DNA of 64,000 bases from Cryptomeria japonica. Its lineage: Eukaryota; Streptophyta; Pinopsida; Cupressales; Cupressaceae. Below, piece by piece: positions 11,585 through 21,901 of this stretch (positions are counted from its first letter, which is position 1; every line of letters begins with the position of its first letter). The notes beneath the pieces were generated by a model. It saw only the letters and a program-made list of their open reading frames with translations. It did not search any database and was not told the origin of the DNA. The stretch is from contig NC_081414.1 of NCBI RefSeq assembly GCF_030272615.1, positions 337,446,502 to 337,510,501 on the forward strand, written 5' to 3'. A program made the position numbers and the translations under genes.

Positions 11585-12770
11585 ATGGATTCCAGTTTGC
11601 AAAGACAATTGTGTGTGGCACTTGAGGATCTTGATGCAACAAGAAATGAAATAAGTTCCTTAAAGAGAAACCTGAATGCAACTAAAGATTTCATTAATGA
11701 TTTGAAAGATCAAGTAAACACTTCAAGAGATAAGAGGAAAGAGCCGATGGACAAGCTGAAGGAGAAATAAGATCAAAGCATGGAAAATCTGGACGAAGCT
11801 GATGAATGTGACAAGCTTGCTAGAGAGAATGTTGTATTGAAGAATGAGATGCAATCCATTGTGATGAAGCTAACTAAGGATATTGAAGACCAAAAGAAGA
11901 ATGAAGAAAGTTTGACTTAATCATTGAAAGATAGATCAGATGAATGCTTCAGGCTTACCTATGAGAATGATTAGTTGAAGCTTGAGTCGACATAATCAAG
12001 GAATAATGGTCAAGAGCTTACAAGAAAAATTTTTGTCCTAAGAGATGAACTTGCTACTACAAATGAATACAAAGACAAAGTCAATGCCAACTTAGTAAGG
12101 TTTGATGAGATGCTGGAGAGTTAGCTCAACATGTAAAAGATATGAGAGGACTTGGATTTGAGAAAGGTGAATCCTCTGGTTCTAGATAGAGCAATGCAAA
12201 GCCTAATCATAAGAAGAGAAAGAATCCTTCGGTAAGACAACCTAATGCCCATAAATTCAATGGTAGATGTTTTACTTGCAATAAATTTGGTCATATGGAA
12301 AATCAATGTAGAAGTAGGATGAATAATGGAGTGAATAATATAAATAATGGTCCTACCTTTACGAGTCAGTGTTTCATATGCAATAATTTTGATCACAAGT
12401 TAAACATGTGCAAAGAAGTCATGAACAATTTTTAGAATAAGAGATGTTATGCTTGTGGGATGTTTGGACATATCTCTAACCAATGCAGGATGAGACCAAA
12501 TCAAGTGAATTTCAGACCTATGTAGAGAAATGTTGTTTTCCATGCATGCAACAAAACTGGTCACATTGTAAATTATTGCATAAGAAAGAATAATGATCCG
12601 ATAAACAAAGGGAAATCAAATGAGAAAGGAAAAGGAAAGGTAGAAGAGATCAGGAACAAGCATGAAAAGATGTTTAGAAAAGATGAATCCAAGGTAAACA
12701 ATGGATTGGCATCTGAACCGGTGCAGGATCTTCATCCGGTAACTAAGGCATTTGGCCTTAGGGGGTGACA
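11585..12770 (+). pseudogene. Element C gag-like protein with four zinc knuckles (broken)
   Basis: The start at 11585 (MDSSLQRQLCVALEDLDATR) aligns with the element A copy. About 250 codons of Lys/Glu/Leu-rich, coiled-coil-like sequence follow with several stops (first at 11768). Four knuckles then lie at about 12265-12600: CFTCNKFGHMENQC, CFICNNFDHKLNMC, CYACGMFGHISNQC and a fourth, FHACNKTGHIVNYC, whose first Cys has become Phe. A basic tail ends near 12770 with PVTKAFGL, matching PVTKTDVLG in A. The order and number of knuckles are the same in A, so this is a family trait and not a local duplication. Role inferred: RNA binding and packaging. Confidence 0.7.
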
Positions 12771-13143
12771 TCTTCATGCACAATCATACAAAACCCCCTG
12801 AAGAGATGTGTGATCGATCAAGGTTGATTGCAGATGCTTGGAGATGATTATTCAGAATTCTTCATGTCAATCTTGACATTCGGTTGATTGGAGTATGCTG
12901 AACAAGACATCGGGTTGAACTTTACAGTTATATTTATTTCAACTTAAATTTAGGGTTTGCAAAGTTAAAAAGGGAAAAATATGAATCATTTCTCACATCG
13001 CGAATGAAGAGTTGAGACTATAGAGTGAGGCAAACTAGATTTCAAGGTGATCAGAAAGCTTGAGGTAATCCAAGAAGGAAATCTTGTGCATCTGGAAGAA
13101 GAAAAAGGTATTTATCAAAGCATTTGAACCCTAAATTTATTGA
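12771..13143 (+). other. Element C spacer between gag and ORF2
   Basis: About 370 bp with no convincing frame. It aligns in position with 4188-4699 of element A. It could hold the true gag end or the ORF2 start region. Confidence 0.4.
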
Positions 13144-16100
13144 AATGGCATCTTCTTCTATTGGTACACCCTTGGTAGTAGAAGTTTCTAAGAGAGAAAG
13201 GCTACAATTCAAAAGGTGCCCATTTAAGTCTATTGAAGATGACCCTAATGGTTCTTTTTTCATTCGTCCCATATGGAGTTTTGTATGTTGATGATGTGAG
13301 GGAATGCATTCACTGTTCAATTGAGGAAACTAGAAATAAGGATATCATAGGCCAGTATACTAATCACTGAATGGAAGAAGTTGGGAATCCCAAGTCAGAA
13401 TATGCACAGTTGCAGAGGAAGGGTTTTACATAGTTTGCTCACTTCCCAACATTCAATGAGGACGAATGCATAAGATACATTTTGAGCTATGTCCATGATG
13501 AATTATATGATTGGATAGACCCTACAAGATAACCAAGCAGGGAATCCATGTAGTCACATGTCTTCATCAAACTAGTGAAAAACCTGATTTGAGAAAGGTA
13601 ACAAACCCTATCATCACAAAGCTAACCGATGCTCAATTTGATAGTAGATTAATGACTATTGATGATATCTTGGAGCATGATATGAGATTTGCATCCATGA
13701 TCATTAGCTACAAAGTCTAGTAGATTGAATTTTGTCTTTGGTACAACAATATATGTAGCCTATCAGATGGTAAAAGAGGATAAGTAGTATGATTTGTGCA
13801 CAGTTCTTCTTGAAGAAATCCTGAGAACCTAAAAAAACAAAAAAACTGACAAAAATATTGTTTTTAAATTCGATTCATTGATTGTTTGTCTTGCACTGTA
13901 CTTCATGAATCAATGGGCTTATGACTTACTGGTAGCAAATCAGATCAAACAAGGTTTGTAGAGACTAGGTAACAGAGAAAATCAAACAGCTGCCCTATGG
14001 AGATTCTTTAAAACCTTCCAAGGTAGAATTAAGAACATAATAATAATTCCTAAAGAAGTGGTGGAAAAATATGCTGACACTATCTGTTTCAAGGTGGATA
14101 AAGACCAGTGCCATATGGAGGCAGTAGAGCCTAGAACAGTGTGGATAATGTTGATGGGTTATGAGGTAGATGCTCAAACTATTGAAGCCTATGCACAACA
14201 CCTTCTAAGCAAACCGATAGACCCGCAAGAAGAAAAAATTGGCACTTTCAAGGAGAAAGACATGGATTTACACAAGAAATTCACTCATCTAGAAAGAAAG
14301 AGAAAAGTAACAAAGATGGAAGAGGTAGCAGCTAAGCAGATTGGTTTCCCCAAAGAAGCAATTAAGAAGGCTAAGGAGAAAGAACATATGAAATCTAAGG
14401 AGTCTAACATGGAGTCAATTCCCTCCCAAGCAAAACCTAAGGAGACTAAGTCTTCTCCCACTCTGGTAAAGTCATCTACAACACAAAGCTCATCTGGAAA
14501 AGGAGTATTGAAGCAGAAGCAAAAGCCGAAGAGAACTTATGTTGTTGTATCCTCTGTTGCTTCTGAGACTAAGGCTAATGAGGAAGTAGAGAAAGTAAAG
14601 AAGAAAGGTGAATGTGTTAGGGTAATTAGAAAACCTCAGTCTGGTGGTGAGCAAAGAAAGAAGACAAAACTAGAACCCTCTCTAACCGAGAGGCCTACAA
14701 TGGGAAGAAGGATAAGAATATAGTTTGATAAGATCGTCGAATCTGATAAGGTAGAAGGTAAATATACCTAGCTTTATTCCTCTGTTAACTGTAAAAGAGC
14801 TAACTGATGAAATTGTTAAGGATGGTAATCTTAAGAATATCAGTGTATACTATGATGATTTTGATAAAAATGAGCAAAGGGAAGTCGAGGAAGCTATTGT
14901 GTTGCATATACATTACTTCAGCAAGTCACTAATTAAGCTATACAATAGTATTCCCAAATATTTGTATAATATTCTTGATGCTAGGAGGCTAACAACAAGT
15001 AGATTAGATAAAGAAATGAAAGAGCGTAAATTGATAAATATCAATGCTTGCATATCTCAAGAAGATGAGCTTGCCAGCTAGAAGGAATTAAAAAGAAAAA
15101 AACAAAGTAAACAAGCTTATGGTTGGCAGAGTTGAAGAGGTGAGAAAAGAGACATAAGAGATATGGAAAAAGTTTCTAAAGAACAATTGGGTTCCAATTA
15201 ATGATGATGAATCTTAGAAGGATGATACCTCTCATTCGGTAGAACAGATCCATTCAACCCTTGAGATAACTGACAGTCAAAATCCTCCAATTGATCATCC
15301 AAAGAGAGTGGAGATGAAAGGTGAAGAGGCCCAAAAGACTCTTAAGGATGATACTGCACCAAGTGGCAACACCGGTGCATAAGAAAAGGATAAAGTAGGA
15401 AAGGTTGGAGAACGAGAAGAGGCAAAGAAGGATATAATATAGGATAACTTACATGAGAAGGGAGAGAAAAAAACTAATAATGTCTCGGTAGTCATGACAA
15501 TTGACACTCCTAAGGACAAAGGGAAAATAATTCTCCCACAAATCTCTATTAATTTTGATAAACCTATTGATATTGGATAGATGTCCCTAATAGAAAGGCT
15601 AATGGTAATAGCAACAATCCAGGATCAATCTAGTCAGGACTTGGTGAAATTTGAGAATGAGGATAAGAAGTTATTTGAGATGTCTATAGGTATTTTGTAG
15701 AAGGTGGTACCAGAAGCACAACTAGATCAAAACTCTAACCCCTCTGGTAAGCTTTTACAATTAATTAGCAATATCAATACCAATTTTGAATCATTAGAGA
15801 AGGCAACCACCAAGAAAGTATTAGATAGATTCAAGGAGGTGAGAATGCAGACCTTCTATAAAATGATTAAGGATGACAGAGTCAGATTAAATAAAGGACT
15901 ACAAACTATTTCTGAGGCCTAGAGTGAAGGAGGAAAGAAATACAAGTCATGACTTTCACTATCCAAATTCACTTCAGATATTGATAAGCATATCAATGTC
16001 TGCCATGGAAATCTTGATAGTATATCTTAGTCATTTGATTCTAAATTTTTCCTTGCCAGTAGTATAGAAGGTCAGGTGATGGTTCTTACTGATCAAATAT

Positions 16101-16369
16101 TGAGCCTTAATTCAAAAAATTAGATAATTTTGAGGTGGGTAGGTGAACTCCAGAACCTTATTTCTCCCTAGATGTACATCATGTTGAGCAACAAAGTTGA
16201 TTGTTTAAAGATAATGGATCAACCTGTTTTGTCAAAATTTAAGGATGTAGAGATATATGCCCATGTTTTTAGCTTTTTCATCATAGTTTTGGATAGCTTG
16301 AAAAGTGGGTGGGATACTCACTTAGGATTTTTGAAGACCATTTTTGCAGATACCTTCAAGTACGTATAG
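13144..16369 (+). pseudogene. Element C ORF2, conserved protein of unknown function (broken)
   Basis: About 1075 codons in pieces, collinear with A's ORF2. In order: MASSSIGTPLVVEV start (13144); a YGVLYVDDVRECIHCSIEE block in a shifted frame near 13270-13340; 'DRPYKITKQGIHVVTCLHQ' at 13511-13720; VEKYADTICFKV and MGYEVDAQTIEAYAQHLL in the longest open stretch (14058-14723, 221 codons), which ends in a very basic Lys/Ser-rich region; 'NILDARRLTTS' near 14970; SGKLLQLISNINTNFESLEK (15704-15922); and the C-terminal LKSGWDTHLGFLK...FKYV block (16172-16369). I see no RT, integrase, protease or transmembrane segment. N-terminal folded domain plus charged linker plus helical C-terminus is my inference. 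Stops throughout show it is dead. Confidence 0.7.
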
Positions 16370-16429
16370 TATATCCAGTATACACTCTTGTATATGAGTT
16401 TTTAAGGAGCACCTTATCTTTGGCATTGC

Positions 16430-16604
16430 TATCAAAGGGGGAGAGTAGAGTGAAAAAATTATAGAAGGATGCAATTTTTTGGGTTGATATAGGTTTTTTG
16501 AGCTTTTGATCTAAGGGGGAGCCTTAGAAATTTTGATCTGGTGTATAGGTTTCAACACTTAGTCATTTTTCACGAGTGTTGCGATCAATGCCAAAGGGGG
16601 AGAT
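16430..16604 (+). other. Element C multiple polypurine tracts
   Basis: Purine tracts CAAAGGGGGAGAG (about 16434), AAGGGGGAG (about 16514) and CAAAGGGGGAGAT (16592-16604). The last abuts the 3' LTR and follows GATCAATGC, as in the autonomous elements. Confidence 0.7.
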
Positions 16605-17537
16605 TGTTGGCAATTGACACTCATTCGGTGGATTTTAGTGCATGGATAATGGATTGGGGTTGTCATTGATGGAAACTCTCCTTGAGAATCCTATTCGGTA
16701 GTCATGGTTTTTGGTAACCGGTGGAGTAAGTGATCTGGTAATCTATCTCCGATATCTCAGGGACAATAAAGCATTTTTGGTTTGGAAGCATTGCACTGAT
16801 TGCTGTGGTGAGATTCATGCATGGGATGATTGGGCCGACTTGTAGAAGTCACTTTGACATCATTTGATGGATCCGCATATGTTTTGGTGATCCAATCTAA
16901 GTCGACACTCGGTTACACATTACATTGCATATTGTGTTGGCTGACTTGATGAATGTTTTATTTTGTGGTTGCAGATATATAAGACCAGTGTGGAAGATCT
17001 TTTTGGTGATGATATGAGAAAGTTGTGATCAAGAAACCCTTTTTGGCACAGTTTCACATGTGTATTCTTGATCTGGTAGCTGACTGAGAAGCAAAATAGA
17101 ATAAAGTTGCAAAGGTGTTATAGTCAGGCTTATTGCACTTAACCGAAACTCATCCAAGCATAGTTTGATGCTATTTTGGAGTTCATTCATTGTAGTTATC
17201 ATTTTAATTGATCTGTAAGTCAGTGAGACTTCCATATTGTAATTATACCTTTGGTTATAGGAAGTGTGCTTGAATGCATGTGCATTTCCCTCATGTAATA
17301 TTTATGTACTCCTGATCACAATATATGAATATTGTGGGTTCCAATCCCACCATGGTTTTTCCCTTTCCGGGTTTCCACGTAAAAATCATGGTGCTATGAT
17401 TTTTTGGTTGATTATCTTGTGTTTCTGCATTTTACTTTCTTGCATTTTCTTTCGGCGGTCTGAAAATAAGTTTAAAAATTTATTTAGTAGTAGAACACTA
17501 ATTCATCCCCCCCTCTTAGTGTTCCTTGATTCCAACA
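16605..17537 (+). repeat. Element C 3' LTR
   Basis: 933 bp, TGTTGGCAATTGACAC to TTCCAACA, close to the 5' LTR with scattered substitutions and small indels. The hairpin here is GAACACTAA/TTAGTGTTC (17493-17524), a perfect 9-bp stem although both arms differ from the 5' LTR copy. Confidence 0.9.
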
Positions 17538-17542
17538 GTTAT

Positions 17543-18624
17543 ATGGTTTTTACAAAAAAGGTGGTTCACTGCATGATTACAATACAACTCACTGTTGGAT
17601 TACAATAAGGCTCACTACCAAAAATGCTCACTACAATGAGAAAAAGTGAACTAAGGAAAATTGCATCCCCAAATGCAAGAGGTCAATTCCAAGATAAGCT
17701 GAGATATCAAAACAATAGATCCAATGAAGGATCACTGCAACACTTTCGATCAACCTGTCATCACAACTACTTGTAGTAGATCTGGTAAGGGATTACTACA
17801 ATACTGCAAGTGCACTCACACTTCGGCACATACACACACCTTCGCTTTCCACTACCGACCTTGCTTGCATACACTTTGTTCATCTATCTTCTCACTTTGC
17901 TTAAATCCCACACACACTTCCACTACTCACTTTACTTGCATGTCTTGTAGACCACTACTCTATCACTCAGACACTCCTGACATAGTCATACATTTTCATG
18001 CCTACTCATTGATATGTCTTCTATATATATATACCAATAAGCACATACACCAAGATAATATGTTGGCCAAACATAAATGATTTACACAATAATGCATTGC
18101 TCGGATCAACACGTTTCCCAATTAAGCCTTGACCAAAAATAGAGTAACCAAGTCAACCTTCACTTATCTTCTACATGCTTCCTTTACATGCATTGATTAT
18201 CGGGACACGTGCTTCAATTACCAGAAAAAAACAAGGGTCTACTAGACCCATAGGTATGGACCCATAGACACAAATTCCAAGCATAACAACTTCCAACTCC
18301 AAGATAGGAATATCATAGTGTATATACATATATCTGGTTCAATTGATTAATCTGGATGCAAAGGTTATTTAATATTCTTCTATTATATAGTTAAGTTCCC
18401 CAATTTAATTATATAATTATTTTTTATAAATTCTTCTAAAAATCACAAATATTCCACCTCAGTTGCACTCTCCTACAAATCCATATTCTCACTCCTCTTT
18501 CCACCTCATCATGACACATCAACATGTTGCAAGTAAATAGCTATTTTAAAAAATAAAAAGGTCAAAAATCCTCACATCACATGGGTACTTGGACCTTGCT
18601 TAAAATACACCACTTGGGTACTTG
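17543..18624 (-). repeat. LTR remnants right of element C (continuation of E plus unresolved sequence)
   Basis: 17543 onward continues fragment E (TTCACTGC..., 'aaggctcactacc' style LTR text). Past about 18060 the sequence changes to AT-rich DNA with repeated (c/t)TTGGGTACTTG(c/g)ACCTT words and the inverted GGGTCTACTAGACCC. No frame of interest. The boundary between the two LTR types is not resolved. Element D splits this stretch at the TSD CACCT. Confidence 0.4.
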
Positions 18625-18629
18625 CACCT

Positions 18630-19755
18630 TGTTAGAATAACCAGTGGACAACTAAGCGGGGGCGGGTGAATTAGTTGTCAATTGATTATATTAATCAAAC
18701 CACTTTATAACCTTTAACCTGAGCACATAAACATTGAATACCAGAATAGCAAAAACAAATACTGGTAAGCAATAAAACTTAAGAATGAAACAAAGAATTA
18801 ACACAATGCAACCATACCACATAACACCATGATTTATACGTGGAAAACCCGATAAAGGGAAAAACCATGGTGGGAAGCCTACCCATAGTCAGATGATACT
18901 TTTGCAAAAAGTATGTGATACAATAAGGGGCCTGCACATGCAGGAAGGCACATTGCCTAGAGCGTACTGCTCATTACAAAGGAGTCTCACTGAATACAAA
19001 GAGGTTATAACCACCTCAATATAATTGGACAACAATCCAATTGAATGAACTGCCAATGATAGCATCTACCATGCCTGATTCCATGACCATTACAACCACA
19101 ATCACGATCTACAATGAGATCTTACATCAATTTATACTAACCCTAAGGCCCAAACCAATTAGGTCAGCCGCCTAAAAGATATTACAATAAGATCATTACA
19201 TACATCCTCATTAAAATGATATACCATGTCGGCTTTAGATCAAAACAACATTAACCAATCCATAAATCATCCCAGTAATGTGTAGAGAACACGTTACATG
19301 ATACCGGTCCATAACCTAGACCCAAATAGATTCACCACACCAAAGCGATGTCTCCAATCAATCAAAGCATGAACAAAGATTACATTTTGCATCCTGAATT
19401 CCATCTAGAAGTCACACCAACACCACTTATGCATCCTATCAAAGATTCTCAGTAAAAGCTCTGTCGGTAAAACCTTAAACCCTTACTAGTATAGGCTTAC
19501 TAGAGTATATGATAACATCTGATCATCAAGTCAATACCAACTGACCAAAACATACTCTAGAAACATCAAACCAAACATATTACATTGATCCAAACATGTT
19601 GGTAGTATCCAACTGATAGTCCCTTCTGCCGGTAACACTAGTTCTTCTACCGGTAACCAAAATTTGTCTGTTGGTAACCAATCATAACAGCTAGTGTTGA
19701 CATCAATGACAAAACATCAATGCAACACATAATCAATTCCTTCATATTTCCAACA
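18630..19755 (-). repeat. Element D 3' LTR
   Basis: 1126 bp. Plus-strand ends TGTTAGAATAACCAGTGG and TTTCCAACA. Hairpin GACAACTAA/TTAGTTGTC (18647-18679), a perfect 9-bp stem. Box TACGTGGAAAACCCGATAAA...GGGAAAAACCATGGTGGGA near 18837-18875. Confidence 0.9.
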
Positions 19756-20124
19756 ATCTCCCCCTTTGGCATTGACAACAACACTAGATGTGAAAAAGAA
19801 AACATCCAAGTGCCAAGAAATGGCAAAAATTTCTCATAGAAGATATAACAATGAAAAAATGAAAAATACCAGCAACTCCCCCTGAGGAGTGTAGTCCAAT
19901 CTGAAACTAATCTAAATCTCTCTCCCATATGACATATTATGACATTATTTTTCACATTATGTATCTCTCCCCCTTTGACATCAATGCCAAAGATATGACA
20001 TAGATATTAAAATCCTGTTAATCTCAAAGCTGACTACTCCCCCTGAGTAGTAGCACCATTACATCAATCTAGAGCAAAGGATAAAGCTGATGATGCATAT
20101 CAAACTGATGCACTACTCCATTAA
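19756..20124 (-). other. Element D 3' untranslated region with four polypurine tracts
   Basis: On the minus strand, purine tracts correspond to plus-strand CTCCCCC blocks at about 19758, 19876, 19968 and 20038. The first abuts the LTR. Two sit in hairpins: ACTACTC-CCCCT-GAGTAGT (20033-20051) and ACTCC-CCCTGA-GGAGT (19875-19890). Multiple PPTs before the 3' LTR are a published trait of Sirevirus copia elements. Confidence 0.65.
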
Positions 20125-21568
20125 TTAAGTTTCTGTTGGAGGGGTAGATACCCCTAACCTGTCTCTCAAATATTCAAATGATTCCTTAGACAATGATTTA
20201 GTGAATATATTTGCAATCTTCTCTTTAGTGTTCACATAAACCAATTTGAATTCCTTTTCTTCCACCTTTTCTTTCAGAAAGTTATATTTTATTAAAATTT
20301 GCTCAGTCTTAGAGTGAAATACTAGATTCTTAGATATGCCAATAGTTGCAGAGTTATCACAATAGGTAACTACCGGTTCACTGCAATTTACCTTGATATC
20401 CTTCAACATTTGCTTCATCCACAAGACTTGAGTGCAATTAGTTGTTGCTGCAACATATTTAGCTTCTATAGTAGATAAAGAAATGTGTGACTATTTTTTG
20501 CTAATCCATGAAACCAATTTCTTTCCAAGAAAGAAAGCTCCACCAGAAGTGCTCTTTCCATCATTATTATATCTCGCCCAATCTGAATCTGTATATGCAC
20601 ATAAAGTGAAGTTATCATCTCTAGAGTACCATAAGCCATATTTTGTTGTTCCTTGCAAATACCAGAATATCCTCTTTACTGCACATTCATGATTTTCTTT
20701 AGGATTACTTTGATATCTTGAAACAATACTTACTGCATTCATAATATCCAATCTAGTCTGAGTTAGATATAACAAGCCACCAATCATAGACTTATACCTT
20801 ATCAAATTTACCAGTGCAAATGTGTCTTTGATAGATAATTTCTCACTTATCACCATAGGAGTACTTACTAGTTTGGAATTATCCATACCAAACTTCTTCA
20901 ATAATTCCCTTAGATACTTAGTTTGATAGATAAAAATTCCTTTGTTAGTTTGAGTAATCTGCAAACCTAAGAAAAATCTCATCTCACCAATCATAGACAT
21001 TTCAAATTCATTCTTCATATTATTAGATAATTCCATGCACAATTTATCTTCACCTCCAAAAAAGATATCATCAACAAATACTTAAATAATCTGAATATCA
21101 TCATTAGTGATCTTGTAATATAAGTTGATGTCAACACTACCCTTGGTAAAACCAAGCTTCAAAATATATTTATCCAACCTTGCATACCAAGCTCTAGGAG
21201 CTTGTTTCAAAGCATATCAGTGAAAATCCATCAAACTGCTCAATGTATACTTCTTCTTCAAGTTTACCATTCAAAAATGCACATTTAACATCCATTTGAT
21301 AGACCTTATAGTTCTTGTATGCTGCATAGGCAAGAAATAGTCTAACAACTTCAATTCTAGCTACTGGTACAAATGTCTCACCATAATCAATTCCTTCCAT
21401 TTGAGAATATCCTTTACAAACCAGTCTAGCCTTGTTTCTTAAAACTTGACCATCCTCATTTAGTTTATTCCTAAAGACCCATTTAGTTCTAATAACATTC
21501 TTACTTTTAGGTTGGGGAACTAAAGTCCAAGTCTCATTCTTCTCTATCTGATCTAATTCATCTTCCAT
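20125..21568 (-). pseudogene. Element D reverse transcriptase-RNase H
   Basis: Copia RT starts at the Met at 21568 ([62 protein letters not shown]). A small deletion near 21220 removes the DDKDMVCRL...ALYG segment and shifts the frame. The catalytic box FVDDI (near 21070) is intact but preceded by a stop three codons upstream. 21042-20491 carries the RT thumb and the start of RNase H (CAYTDSDWA, STSGGAFFLG, LVSWISKK). 20424-20125 carries the end (YCDNSATIGISKN, the HSKT region, and LGVSTPPTET before the stop). It would make cDNA from the element RNA; here it is inactivated by the deletion and stops. Confidence 0.88.
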
Positions 21569-21901
21569 AGCCTTTAACCAATGTTTACCTTTACAAGCTT
21601 CAATAACATATGCCTATTCAATTTGAGAAATGAGACATACCTCTTCATTTGCTAGTCTTCTTCTTGTCATAACTCCCTTGTTCCTGTCTCCAATGACTTG
21701 ATCTTCATAATGATTTAATCTTACATACCTTGGTGTTTGTTGAACTTCAGGTTCTCTATTCTAATCATCAGTCACAGTTGAATTTTTTGATTGTAATGGT
21801 GTAACTATCTCAGTGTCTAGTACCAGTTGAGGCATTATCAGATTAGTTATGATCACTTCCACTATCGGTTCTCTATCATATGATATAGATTGATCTCTGT
21901 A

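Larger units (their letters stand above)
10594..17537 (+). mobile_element. Element C: complete non-autonomous copia-like element, gag + ORF2, TSD GTTAT
   Basis: A 6944-bp element with 5' LTR 10594-11516, PBS 11518-11530, gag-like region, ORF2, PPTs and 3' LTR 16605-17537. The TSD GTTAT is perfect (10589-10593 and 17538-17542). LTR ends are TGTTGG/CCAACA. It is the plus-strand sister of element A and the best full-length example of this family in the window. I see no pol domain in any frame of the 5.1 kb interior. Both genes contain stops and frameshifts. Confidence 0.92.

Noticed and set aside
17724-18080. 118-codon open frame rich in His/Cys/Thr
   Set aside because: It lies in LTR-like sequence, has no domain and no matching frame in related LTRs.
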